Shown here piece by piece: positions 22,875 through 34,468 of a DNA stretch of 64,000 nucleotides (position 1 is its first letter; each line of letters opens with the position of its first letter). The notes beneath the pieces are model-generated. The model worked only from the letters and a program-made list of their open reading frames with translations. It searched no databases and was not told where the DNA came from. The DNA is from Tetrapyrgos nigripes. Lineage: Eukaryota; Basidiomycota; Agaricomycetes; Agaricales; Campanellaceae. Location: assembly GCA_013368315.1 (NCBI GenBank), contig JAACJM010000005.1, positions 62,001 to 126,000 of the forward strand, read 5' to 3'. A program made the position numbers and the translations under genes.

Positions 22875-24245
22875 ATGATCTCAATTCGCTCCCTCTCTAT
22901 TGCTCTCGCTCTTTTCACTACGGCTGCTTCAGCTGGCAAGCGTGGTTTGGCATGGCCGTTTTGTACGTCCTTTCTCTTGGCTCTATAGAAACGATGTCTC
23001 AAACATTTCCTCTTTTATACAGACAACCAACCTCTGTGTGTACTACGCTACCTGAAGCCCACAGTCCGGACGACTGACTCTTCTCTCCCCCAGTGATCCC
23101 GGAGTGCTCAACAACGGACAAGGCCAAGTCGTCGCCATGTACGTACACATCCATTTTCAGCCAAACATTCCCCTCAACCAACCCGTAATCTTTTCAATCA
23201 CGCAGCTATGACTGGGAAACCTTCCTTCCCCCAACCTTCCGTGGCGGAACTGGCGGTCTTGGATTTATCGGTATGCAAGGTTGCTGGGACTGTGACTCCA
23301 GTCCTCTTTCGCAGCTCAGGGCCCGTCAGGCTCAACAAGGATGGGCTAGTGAGTTTCTAGTTCTCAGAAGTCTCCCATCCAATTTATTGAAGCTAATCTA
23401 TACTCTCTCCAGCCGTTTTCAGTTTGAACGAAGCTGATACCATGATTGTCAACGGTGCCCGTGTCAGTCCCCAAGCAGCTGCGGATTGGTATGTCCAGAA
23501 CATTAACCCTTTGGTGAGTTGTCTCCCACTGCCTCTAGACAGCGTAAAACCTGATGTTTGATTACTCATTTCTTTCTGTCGTGATTTCAGGCCATCAAGA
23601 AAGCATTACCCTCTATCACCTCCAGCCAGGACAGCGACAAGGGTCTCAACTGGCTTGGCCAAATGATTAATGCATGTGCGGGACGGTGCTTTTTTGATTA
23701 TATCAACTTGGTAAGCTTCTGTTTCCAGGTGCTCGTCCCGAGGTTTGTATATGTATTTAACATTGCCGTGATTCTTTAGCACTGGTACGGAAACAGTTTC
23801 GCCGAATTCCAGAGCCATATCATCGACGCCCACAACCGTTTCCCTGTGAGTCTCGTTCCATACTATAGCTACCTTTCAAGTTATTGAGAGGAGACAACTA
23901 ATCCCGGTCTCACTCGGATATACAGCAATTTAACGTCGTGATTACCGAATTCGCTCTTCAAAACCCTTCGGGTGGTCAACCTGCTCAGTGCGTTCCTGTT
24001 CCTGTTCCTCTTCTAGTCTATGTTGACCCGGTTTTCCTTTCCTCACCAACAGAGTCGACTTCTTCCGTCAAGCCTTTGCCTGGCTTGACTCCCAACCTTG
24101 GGTTATCCTCTACTTCCCCTTCGTCGCCACCTCTCCCTCTCTTTTGATCGCCAATGGTAATGGTGCAGCCAGTTTCGTTGGAACTGGCTCGTGCCTCTAT
24201 AACGATAACGGGCTGCCTTCTGCTGTTGGGAATTTGATGTTCTGA
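22875..24245 (+). CDS. GH128 (Asl1-like) secreted beta-1,3-glucanase (276 aa)
   Basis: Nine exons: 22875-22962, 23023-23035, 23094-23138, 23206-23348, 23413-23513, 23591-23710, 23780-23845, 23926-23987, 24053-24245; total length divides by three and the introns are 55-80 bp. Exon 2 is only 13 bp. Residues 1-20 are a signal peptide ending in AASA. The rest is a single glycosyl-hydrolase catalytic core: GLAWPFYNQ, FIGMQGCWDCD, FSLNEAD with the presumed acid/base Glu103, INLHWYG, and VVITEFAL with the presumed nucleophile Glu200, then WLDSQPWVILYFPF. Family GH128 members cleave beta-1,3-glucan, and in fungi they are secreted and wall-associated. The gene is convergent with NOP53. I am confident in family; substrate detail is from the family. 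Confidence 0.92.
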
Positions 24246-24809
24246 TTTGTCCATTAGTGGACATCGGTATCAGGTACCAGGCAGGCGATTGCTGCTGTGG
24301 TTTGGTTGTGGTTTAAATTTATTATATTGCAATTGCCAACTTTACAACGGTCTTTCTTTTTTGCTGTCTTTTCTGCTTTCAGGGTTTGGTATATTCGGGG
24401 TATATATGCATGGATGGGTGTACAGGATGAAATATTCGAATAATCCTATATTACTAGCTGGACCAACAAGGTCCTGTGGTAGTGGTTCTCTTTCTGTCTA
24501 ATAAATAATCGCGGTTCAAATCTTCTCTACTGTACCGTCTGAGACGTCGCCGACAGCATTAGTTGACAACGGACATAATGAATAATGACGCCTGCAATGG
24601 TAAGACAGTACATATCCAATAACAGATCTTAGAGAACCCACACCAACACCTCGAAGACAAACGGCGAGAAGTCCATGAAACCATAGACATATGTAGCCCT
24701 TTATAACAGACCTTAAAGCCTACATGTACAACACCTCGAACACACATATATCAGAAGTAGAGTATAAGTGTAAGGTGGTAAGGCGGTAGAGATGGCCCCA
24801 GTTCTAAAT

Positions 24810-26700
24810 CTACGCATTCTGCTCCCGATCAAACCTCTTCCAAGCATGCTTCTCATATTCCACAGGACGACGTTTAATTTTCTTGGGCCTGTGATAGAAA
24901 CAAAGATGGCGAGTGTCAGTCAAGTAGTCGACAACAAAGACGGGAGTGCGAAAGCATGGAAGAACAATAAGAGGGATCATGAATGAAAAATCCACGTACA
25001 AAACGCGCAATCTAGGCTCTATCAGAGCCCTCTGCTGCAGATTGAGGAAACGATCTCTGAAGAGATTGCCTTCGACCTGAAACACGAAAAGAAAAGAGAA
25101 GAGTCAGGATTCGGGAACGGATCGACTAGGTGACGACAGACGAAGCCGTACCTTCAACCCTCTCAAACTCTCACTCAACTCTTCACCCAACTGAACATCC
25201 ACTTCACCCTCAGGTACGACATATTTACCCAACTTTTGGCCAGCTAAACCGTCTTTCAGTTTGCTTTGCAGTAAAGCTCGGCGTTGAGCAGCTCGTTCTT
25301 CTGCTGTAGGTTGGGAAGCTAAAGACCGCCGGATAGCTTTTGATGAAAGTGAGGATAAGAAGACGTATTGGCGTTTTCGAGCTGCTAGAGCATTCAGATG
25401 ACGTTTCTTAAGAAGACGAATGTCAGACCAGGACCAGCCAGACCAGAAAAGAACGACATACCTCTGCAAGGAGTTTAGCAGCTTTCTTCTTCTGCGCTTT
25501 CGTTTTTTTCGCGTGTGATTTCTTGACGACCACTTGCTCTTCCTCTTCCTTGTCATCCTCGTCCTCGTCCTCCTCTGCATCTCCCTTATCAACAACCATT
25601 CCAGGGGTTCCTGATTCTACTTCCTCTAACGTCTCCAAAGCCCTAGCTTTGACCATCTTCTCCTTCACCTCACTCTCCTTCACACGCTTTTCCTCCTTCT
25701 TCTCTTCAATCTCCACAGCCTTACGCAACAGCTCTGCATGTGCGTTCACAGGCGGGTTGTACGAGGTACCCGCATGAGGTGTTGGTACAGCTGGTAAAGC
25801 AATCATCGTATGAGGATGCTCAAAGTTTTGAGAATGCGTCGGCGGTTTGGGAGTTGGCTTCGTGACGATGTCTTGGATGAATTCGGATACAGCGGGTTTT
25901 GATGATGAGGATGCAGCTGCGGAGTCTTCGGATGGCTTGGAAGTGGATGAAGATGGGTTGGATGGAGAAGCCCACGGGTCGTAGTGTCCGGCTGATTTGG
26001 CTGCGGCAGATACACCTAATTGGAAGGAATCGAAAGCGTCAGTTGTGTAAGAAGAGAAAGGTGACCCGGATGGACGACATGCATACCTTGTGCAGCAGCA
26101 GCTCCAGCCCATTTATCTTCTGAATCGTCTATGACTGCTCCGAAAGGACCTCTTCGCGGCCTTTTAGCCATGCGAAGTAGACGGTCCTTTTCCGCTTCAG
26201 TAACGCGCTTCCTTTTCGGTGTATCCGACTTTGCGGTCACCCGTGAAAGGACAGCAGGAACAGCAGAGCGTTGAGCCAGGATTTTGGCAGCAGTTAGATT
26301 GGAGCTTGAGAATCTTTTGCGTACTAGAATGAAGTTATGATTTGATCCAAAAAGAAAGAGATAGACAGAGCCTTACATTTTTCATCCCCTTGCGTATCTA
26401 TCTGGAACAATTGTCCATCCGGGACTTTTTCAGTGTCGATTTGGAAGAGGGCGTTATCGGATAATTTCTGCACAGAGGTTCTGCAGTCAAGTCAGAGATT
26501 TTCCCTCCAAGTGCTGAGATAACAAACCCTAAAACCCTCTCTTCTTCTCTCATACCTTCCAAGCCTTTCTCGACATCCTGGATATCGACATTCTTCCTCC
26601 AAGCTTTTTTGCCTTTCCGACTTGGTTGCGACAGTTGTGACGGAGCTCCAATCAATGAATGGGCTGCCTTACTGACTTTTCCTGCTTTTTCTTTTGCCAT
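24810..26700 (-). CDS. NOP53: ribosome biogenesis protein Nop53 (492 aa)
   Basis: Seven exons: 26528-26700, 26377-26480, 26087-26323, 25462-26015, 25152-25406, 25000-25076, 24810-24888, giving an uninterrupted 492-residue product. Residues about 26-40 (QPSRKGKKAWRKNVD) are the diagnostic N-terminal motif of Nop53/GLTSCR2. The middle is a long acidic and Lys-rich coiled region (EEDEDEDDKEEEEQ followed by KKTKAQKKKAAKLL), and the C-terminal exons carry ARKRQYV, the VEGNLFRDRFLNLQQRALIE motif and KIKRRPVEYEKHAWKRF, all family-typical. Nop53 works in the nucleolus on pre-60S particles and recruits the exosome helicase Mtr4 for 7S pre-rRNA processing (known for yeast). The small fifth-to-seventh exons at the 3' end were placed by phase and these motifs. 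Confidence 0.92.
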
Positions 26701-27629
26701 GGCTTGCAGAGAAGTGTAGAGGACTGGAGAACTGCAGTGATGGAGGCCGAGACCAAGGCTCGAAAATTTGGCAGGCAAAAACGGCTTTGATAAATAAGTG
26801 CAAACCTCTTACCGCAACCACCATCATCATAGAATCATCGTATTAAAGAGCCATTCCTTCCCCTGTGATGCTCAACTGAGAAGATTCCTAACGTATACTC
26901 AAGTACTGGCAGTCTCAAGCTCACAACCTTCATTCTCAGTTGACTTTGTCTGGCTCCAAGAGTCTTACTGCACAGACAAGCTCACGGATCGAAATGTCTT
27001 CAACGTGGCTCCCCCAAACACGCAAACTCTTCCAGTGCTTAATATCTCGTCTGTGTTCTCGCAATGGTCTTGACTCTTTCAGTCCCGTCAGCCCGAAACA
27101 GAAATTACACCTCAGTACTCAGCAGTGGTGGTGTCTGGTTGGTGTTATGTTTGAGTACAAAGAATGCAAGAATGTATCAATGACAGTTTGGCGAATCCTG
27201 GATCGATCTTGCATTCGTTGCTCTGCCTGCCCTGCGCCCGGAAACCTACAACATGCCTTGTACTTGGCGTGGAGGAGGAGGAGGAGGAGGAAGAGTAACC
27301 TGGCCACTCGTGTCCCGCGCTACGTGTATTTGCACACAGACCGACGTCCGTCTCAGCGCAGAGAAATAGGCACGAATAAAGATCGGTAAGCAGAATAAGA
27401 CTACTCATGTCAAAGTAGATGTACAAGATCTTTGGACTCGAGGAATCTAGGTTTTGTAGTCTCTTCAACTTTCAAGAGAGGAAGTCGGAATTTGCAAATT
27501 TGCGGAAATGGTATTTCCGCTCGAGTAATTGGTGCCGACCTGAGTCATATCAAGTACCCTTTGCCCAATCTACCATTGTCCTAAATAGGATTGGAGCCCT
27601 CTTGCACCGCGAGCAAATAACCACTCAAC
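26701..27629. other. no supported gene; divergent flank of NOP53
   Basis: Contains the NOP53 promoter side and the upstream region of the small gene at 27630. A GAG/GGA-rich microsatellite lies near 27270-27290 (seven GGA/GAG triplets). No coding evidence. Confidence 0.4.
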
Positions 27630-27943
27630 ATGACCTCCAAGCAATCGTCCAGCTCCAGACCTGGTCCGAGATCTCGTTACCAGATTATCAAGGATAACTG
27701 GGGCGACCGCGTCGGTTTCCAGAACTCACATGGGCTCAGGATGAGTACGTCTTGTTCATAGTATCCTGTCACGACTACTTTCTCACTGACGGTAATCTCA
27801 ACATCTTCTTCGCGACCTGGCACGTCCCACCTTTATCTCGACTAATCACAGCCCATGAAGATATTGAAGAAGGAAACAGAATTTTGGATGTGCTTGAAGA
27901 ACTGGAGAGGTTAAGTTGGGAAGAGGCTAATCGAAAGAAATAA
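27630..27943 (+). CDS. small two-exon protein, paralog 1 (68 aa), unknown function
   Basis: Exon 1 is 27630-27744 and exon 2 is 27852-27943, donor GTACGT, acceptor CACAG, intron 107 bp. The product starts with a Ser-rich segment, then RYQIIKDNWGDRVGFQ, HGLRM and, after the intron, HEDIEEGNRILDVLEELE and a short EANRKK tail. The gene at 28395 has the same intron position, the same block order and about half identical residues, so both are real. No domain is recognised: there is no signal peptide or membrane segment, the charge is balanced, and the C-terminal half is probably a helix. I do not know the function. Confidence 0.72.
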
Positions 27944-28394
27944 TGACTACTGCTGGACTGGTATGTCTCGGATCTTCTTCACTGCTCCCACAAAGCAAAA
28001 CTGACGACTGCCATACTACAGCTGCCTTCGCAGTACTTGATCGTTTGGGGTTGACCAGCCGGTCTACTAAATCCTAAACTGTTGTACGAGAATTGTCTGA
28101 CGGAAATGAACCTACACCTTGTACAATGCCAGTAACTGTCTGCAATATTTGTTGTCCAAACTTGCCAAAAAAAAAAAAAAAAACCTTCACATCAGACTTC
28201 CCCGTACCTGCATGTCGACGGGTTCTGGCCGTTAGTGTAATTTGCCTGGCGGCGTTGAGCTTGAAATTTGCAATTCCGCTTCTTCGCGTGTACGTTTCTC
28301 TGTTGAACCTGTCTCAGCACTTGTGCGCTCTTAAAACTTTTCAAACCTACTGGAACGTCCTAACGGCGAACGCATATACCACGTAGACTTCGAC

Positions 28395-28730
28395 ATGTCC
28401 TCCAAACAAAGATCTGGCCCGAGAACGCGGTACCAAATCATCAAAGACAGCTGGGGCAACCGTCTCAACTTCCAGCTTTCCTATGGTCTGAAGATGAGTA
28501 CGTTGTCTCCTTCTTGCATCGATTTTTTCTTCGTTGCTAATGTCATCTTCATTATCCTTTTCGTCGTCGTCGTCGTCGTCGTCGTTATCGTGTTGTCCTG
28601 ACTGACGTACGCGTGTCTCAACTCTGCTGCTACATTAGCTCCTGAAGACATCGAGGAGGGTAATGCAATCTTGGATGCTCTGGAAGAACAAGAGAAAGAG
28701 GACTGGAAAGAAGCCAATCAAAACAAATGA
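28395..28730 (+). CDS. small two-exon protein, paralog 2 (64 aa), unknown function
   Basis: Exon 1 is 28395-28497 and exon 2 is 28639-28730 (donor GTACGT, acceptor TTAG, intron 141 bp containing a long GTC/GTT microsatellite around 28565-28590). The product has RTRYQIIKDSWGNRLNFQ, YGLKM, PEDIEEGNAILDALEEQE and EANQNK. It is 0.45 kb downstream of its paralog in the same orientation, clearly a tandem duplication; a third, decayed exon-2 copy lies at 30250-30525. Codon-level divergence with conserved protein blocks suggests selection on the protein. Function unknown. Confidence 0.72.
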
Positions 28731-29684
28731 GCACTTGCCACTGGTGGTGTGGATTGGTATGTCTCGAGTCTTCTTCATTGATTCGATGCGAAATGACGCG
28801 ACGTGTCGTATTCACAGAACGGGAATAATACATGACGAACACGGTTTAGTGTTGTAATTTGTAATTTGCGAAGTCAGAAACTTTTCAAATTGTCCAATAC
28901 GTTTTCCAATACGTTTTCCTCTGCAAAGCAAATGCGGTCGAGGTGACTGCATTTACAGGCTAGAAGATTGTTAACGGCAACGGTGACACGCTCAGCAACT
29001 CGTTAGTCCTAATCAATCCTCAAGCAAACGATAAAACGTCTTCGGTTGGTCTTCGGTAGACGTTCAGAACATGCTATAGGCAACTCAGCTGACTTCAACA
29101 GTACAGCGTTCAGCGAAAGAATCCAATATCTCCATAACGAAAGTCGCCTTTCGGAGCCGAAATGAGTCGAGTAGAGTAAGACTGAGACTGACCTGGAGGA
29201 CGACGAGACCGTCTGACCTGCAAGTAGCAAAATTTAAGAGTCGAGCTCTTACAGATTCTGTTCAACGAAAGCGGGAAAAGGGACGGTGAAGACTCAGTAT
29301 TCTGAGATACTAGTAGAGCTGTTCATTGGTAGTCCAAGAGATATGGAGTGGAAGATAATAGTGCACGATATATTACACCCTTGCAAAAGGGACGAGAGAT
29401 GATACATATACACCGGAGTTCTGGAAGACGGGAGAAAGTGAGTCCACTGTGAAGACAGGAAACGAGTAAGCTGGCGCACCTTATTCATGATGATCAGATG
29501 ATACGACATCGGAGACAGCCTGCGGTTGAGGGGAAATGGGTGAATTGTAATGCTCAATTCGAATAGCGTTAGGCCCGAAAAATGCGTCTCCATTGACCAG
29601 CCGGTCAAGAACGAAACAAGTTATATACTTCGTTTGAAGTCCTGCGACGAGCATGAGAACCCAACTCCCTAGTTAACTATCATA
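28731..29684. other. no supported gene
   Basis: Downstream flank of the small paralog. Open frames are short and unconvincing on both strands. Confidence 0.4.
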
Positions 29685-30020
29685 CTAAACCATTGGATGC
29701 TCACCGAAACCTTTCAGGACCGCTGCGACACGTTCATCTCTAGGCCGATATGGCGTGAGCTGAGACAGTTTAGACTGATCCTTGTTCAGGGCTCTGAACT
29801 GATCGATGGAAAACTCCCTATAGCGAGTAGGGATGAGAAAGCAAATATCTTCTTCGCAGTTAAACCTGGGATGAGAGACTATCTCCATGGCGCCACCCTC
29901 CTGCTTAACCAAATCACCCATGACGAAGTCGCGCTTGGTAACTGACTCCAGATCATCGCCCTTAAATCCCGTAAGCGCCTTAGCTTGTTCCTCGGTAATA
30001 ACGTAGCCACCAACAAGCAT
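29685..30020 (-). CDS. hypothetical single-exon protein (111 aa)
   Basis: An uninterrupted minus-strand frame from the ATG at 30020 to a stop at 29685. The composition is protein-like rather than random: alternating hydrophobic and charged segments such as YVITEEQAKALTG, DLESVTKRDFVMGDLV, and FLIPTRYREFSIDQFRAL, ending YRPRDERVAAVLKGFG. No signal peptide, membrane segment or known domain is seen. A GTGAGT donor-like site at about 30100 leaves open a 5' exon further upstream. Its promoter side carries a direct repeat (30016-30175). I do not recognise the family; confidence is limited by the lack of a paralog or intron. Confidence 0.5.
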   Translation of the reverse strand: MLVGGYVITEEQAKALTGFKGDDLESVTKRDFVMGDLVKQEGGAMEIVSHPRFNCEEDICFLIPTRYREFSIDQFRALNKDQSKLSQLTPYRPRDERVAAVLKGFGEHPMV

Positions 30021-30175
30021 CGTGAAGATTCAGAGTCGAAGGAGTGCTGGGGAAGTTGTGGCAAGAGATGACTGTTTGTTTCTGTTTGGTGTTACTCACC
30101 GCCGATTGGGCCCACGGATCGACCTCCTCAGCCTGCTCCAACCAGCATCGTGAAGATTCAGAGTCGAAGGAGTAG
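30016..30175. repeat. direct repeat upstream of the 111-aa gene
   Basis: A 30-bp block (AGCATCGTGAAGATTCAGAG and ten further bases) at 30016-30045 recurs at 30146-30175, followed in both cases by a similar GAAGTTGTGG stretch, giving a tandem period of about 130 bp across the start codon of the gene at 30020. Confidence 0.75.
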
Positions 30176-30249
30176 GAATTTGAGCTGGAGAAGTTGTGGG
30201 GAAAGATGAAGGCGTATAGGTCAAGGAACGCACTTGCTTTTTATAGGCA

Positions 30250-30525
30250 GTCATTAAATCTTGGATGCTCTAAAAGAGCAGGAATGTCTCAGTCTTGCAA
30301 AGCGTTTCAAGTTGTTGCTCGAAGAACTAAACAGGGGGAATTGCTGCGCCGAGTCAGCCGTATTCGACAAATAAGGATGTTGGTTCCCAGGATTCTCTTA
30401 GCCACTGGGTACTAGGTAGCCACTCATCCTCAATAGGACTCGTAAGAAAGAGGTCTGGAAGAAGCCAATCAAAGCCAATGAGCACTCGCCGCTGGTGATG
30501 TGGATTGACATGTCTTAGGTCTTCT
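30250..30525 (+). pseudogene. decayed third copy of the small-protein gene (exon 2)
   Basis: At 30252-30280 the sequence AATCTTGGATGCTCT matches exon 2 of the gene at 28395 but continues with an in-frame stop (TAAAAG). The remainder of the match (AAGAAGCCAATCAAA, then AATGAGCAC and the 3' flank GTGTGGATTG-like block) resumes at about 30439, after about 160 bp of unrelated sequence. The frame is broken and exon 1 is missing. Confidence 0.7.
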
Positions 30526-33500
30526 TGGCCTTGAGTTGGTCCGACGTGTTGAACTGACGCGACGTGGCGTTGGCGTGGCGTATTCAGACTCGGAGCAGTC
30601 GTCTTTGTCATTTTTGCACAACCAGTGGATAGAAGTGTAAAAGTGAACGCGCCTTCTGTCATTGGCTGGCGCGCATATATGACACATTGATTTCCACAAT
30701 CTTCCATTTCCGAAAGGAACGTACGCTTTTGCGGCTTACGTTCAGTTAGGTAGTGTCCTTCCAAGGCATGTCCCCCGGTAAGATTTCCCAGCTAGTATAG
30801 TCCTTGCAGTGGTCACGGTCCGTGGTGCCAAGGCAAGGGGATCAGTAAAAAGATATTGCTGACAAGTTCCTGCATCGAAGGTCCTTGCCAAGTCCTTGCA
30901 GTTCTTCAGGCCTAGACTCAAGAGAAGACCCCGAGTCGGCCGAATTGTAGTAAATTGGACCAAGGCTGCAATCGTGCAAAAGTGGCTAACTGTGGCCACC
31001 TACTCCCGCTTTTCACCCACTAGTAGTTTCAACTGCTTCAAACTAGACCCCAGTTGGCTGAACACCGTCTATATCTGCGATACCGTGACTTGTAATGATG
31101 AGCCAGGTGGTTGGCAAGCACAATGTAAGGTATGTTATATTTGAATTTGTAGTTGAAGCTGACCGCTAATAGTGTTAATATTCTATTTAGCGTGCTTGGG
31201 AGGCCTATCAGTAGGTACGCACAGTGTGGTGGCAGTTTCGAATTCATCAGAAGGTACCTTCGATAAGAGGTTGGAGATCGTAACTTGCACACAGAGAGTG
31301 TATTGATGATCTCTCTCAGTTTGTCAATGACACTGAGCGCTGATTGGCCCATATCTTTGGCGTGCTCCCCCCCCCCCCCCCCCCTCTTCGGAAGATGCCG
31401 AGGAATTGGTCACTGTTGAAGTGGTGATGGACCAATGACGGTTTTCTACTTTCATGTTGTTTGAAATCTTTTGCGCTGTAACACCGTCAGACAGAAACGG
31501 CGCTGGCAGTTCACACTTCAAGAATAGGTTTCTCATAGGTTTTCGATCTTTCTCATCTTGTGTATCTCGATGCCGTAAAACCCTCAGATAGAAACGGTTC
31601 TGACGGCACCTAAAGCTCTTGTATTCCTGTCTTCCATTTCGCATTTCCACATTGCAGCTCCTAGGCCGTCACACCATCAGAATGAGGTGGCGCTTGCAAT
31701 CAGACCCTTGTTCCTTTTCATTTCTATTCGTCTCTTATTTTCTTCATGTTTCTGTCTCCTCTGCCTCTCTACCTACCTTACTTCAATACCGACATACAGT
31801 ACGGAGACCCTACCAACATACCGATTAGTGTTTAATACAGCCGAGGCTCGACGATTTCGTTGCGGGACCCTGTGGGGGCTATGACTACTGACAGATACGG
31901 AGTTTCGTTGCACTTTACTAAGAGTAGATACTATTGATTGTATTCGCTACCATACGCTACAGCGCTACGGCGAAATAACAAGATGGGAAAAAAAATCAGA
32001 AGGTGCGGCAAGCCACAACGCCACAACTGAAATTCTTCAGCATGGAAGAGGAGCTGGCATCGAAATCGTCGACGTCTGAATTCCCAAGTACCTGTAGGAC
32101 CACTCAACGGACCACTTCGACTGGCCGTGTTACTTGCCTTGGCAATGGCAAGTCCTTGTACTCAATAGATTGGCATCTTTCCTTGAACGTCGCTACTACT
32201 ACTCGCCGCTAGAAATTCTGCCTTGCGAGATCTGTGCCCTTGTTTCATGTCTATGTATGGAATACCGAGTCGGAAGTCCCAAAAGTGGCTTTCGTAGGAC
32301 TTGTCAAGAATTCAATTATCATGCATAAAATCCATGCCATTTATCGACTCTGAGACTCTTATCGTTCGACGTCTGCAGATCTGGGACTGTCCAGCGAAAA
32401 ACTACTCAGAGGTGGCCTAAGAGTCCCGATTGTCTTCGGATTGCAGCCACTAGCGGCGTATATGAACTTGGAACACTATCAACGATCATTCTTCTATACG
32501 GCGATTGCTTTTAGACTCACTTGCGGTGAAGATTGAACAACGGTTCCGACGATGGCCTTGATCATACACAAATCTTCTGGTTCTGACCAGGCCTCGGAAA
32601 CTGCTAGATTCTTCAAATTCGATTCAAGAAATATATTCACCATCGGCATGTATCTAAGAACGATAAAATTGCCCAAGTACTACGGTTTCTGCGCCACACC
32701 GTGGAGCTAGAAGCCTGTCCGAATGTTCTGTCGTTCTGTCAATTTGGGGACTTCCGGATGTCGTTGATCATAGATAATTTTGGTATCAACGAGTCCTCGG
32801 AGGTGGCTTTGAAACATATGCGGGGGTTGAGAGGTATGTTGCTGCTGTAGTACTAGTAAGTACTAAGCAAGGAACATCGTTGATGCCGTCAGTGTCGGGG
32901 AGTACTTTCTGCCAGCAAATCGTCATGCCTTTTGAAATCGTTGAATGAGGTGAATGAGACTGCAGAGATTTGGCATGGGACCATCGGTGACGTAGTGACT
33001 TCAATTATCCCAGCCCGCGTTAGTCTAGTATCAAGTTCAGACAAGCTGAACCTAGTCTAAGCACTGAGTTCCGGAGTCGAGGCTTCCCCATACGATTGAC
33101 ATATGTCGTTCTCGGAGTCGGAGATAAACTTGCGAAGCCTTTAGATCTCGGAGAGGTCTTTAGAGGTGATAAAGGACTATGACAATGGAGTATGCCGTAT
33201 TTTTTAATAATTTCACCGGAAATTAACTGAGGGGTATCTAAATGCTTAAAAATTACGCAACTTAATAGAGCTGGCAGACGACATTTCAAGAGAGGGTAGA
33301 CTGGTAGACAGAAACGGCGAGACGCCGAGTGACAAACTCCGCCAATACAAGTATCGCCATCACAGTTGAATATGTTTGCCTAGGCCTTCAATAAGTCAAA
33401 AAAAAAACACCTTCCTGAAACGCTGTTTGCGGCTAAAGAGTACCCTAGGCTTAGTTAGATTAAAGCACTGAAGTCAATCAGTGGTGACCTGAGACTCACG

Positions 33501-34468
33501 ACTCACAAAGTCGCCGATCAAGAACCAGAGGCTTCTGGAAGGGCATGCTTTATCCCTGGACATTACTACCATTGTACACCCATCAGCGGGAAGAGGCCCG
33601 CTACCTGCGCATGATCATCCTCAGCCATATTTCTTGAACTTCTCGTATGTTGCCGTCGCGGCTACGGTCTGATTCTAGCTCCTAGAGTCTCCAAGCCAAT
33701 TCTAAATTTGAGCCCAGTGTCTTTTTCATATAAGCTGGGACAATCGGGATATATCTCATCTTCGAGTCCACTTGCACAAGGAGATTTCCATGTCCCAGGT
33801 GACCGACGCAGACGGACATAATACCTATGCATTCATCTAGACAGTTGCATTGGATAAGTAGTAGATCGTCGTTTCTATTGAGGGCAAAAACACCCTGTAG
33901 CTAAGACGGGGTCTTGAGAAGCCTCCGTCAATTCTAGGTTGATTTGTCCGTCCTTGAATAAGGCAACGTCCTTACACAGTACAGTAGAAAAGCTAGTGAT
34001 CCTGTGAGAATCTCGGGAAAATTTTCAGCGGCACAGAGACGACGGGCACTCAGGTTTGTCAAGACGTTCAGCACTGTAGCTTGTTGGAATCGGTGAGCAA
34101 GAGACCCACTTGCTCTGCTAAGTATAATTCAACCAATGAGAGTTACGAGGCGACACTCGATAAGAACGTTCCTTGTTAAGGGTCTCAGGACATATCTACC
34201 ACTGGCAGTGGCGAAGGACTTGACGCGATGATGGAGGAGAAGAAGAAACAGCGACAAATAACTTCGAAGTGCGCACACACACTCGACAGAATCTGAAGTA
34301 AAGGGTCGAGAGCCTTAAGTACCAGGCTGCAGTTGTATCTAGTGACAATGAAACAAGTACTTACCATCAGGAAACGAATTTTCAGTACCCGTGCATCATG
34401 GAACTTGACGACGGATCACTCTTTTTTTGGAATGTCCGCTCTTTTTCTCTACCGTCATCTTGGTCGCT
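30526..34468. other. 3.9 kb without a supported gene
   Basis: No frame above about 110 codons, no splice-consistent exon chain and no domain. Imperfect copies of an (A)GAAACGG(C/T)-containing block occur near 31490, 31590 and 33308, hinting at old repeats. A 17-base C run is at 31368. The last 300 bp are the upstream region of the HAD gene. Confidence 0.4.
31368..31384 (+). repeat. poly-C homopolymer (17 bases)
   Basis: Seventeen consecutive C residues; the true length may differ because such runs are error-prone in sequencing. Confidence 0.9.
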
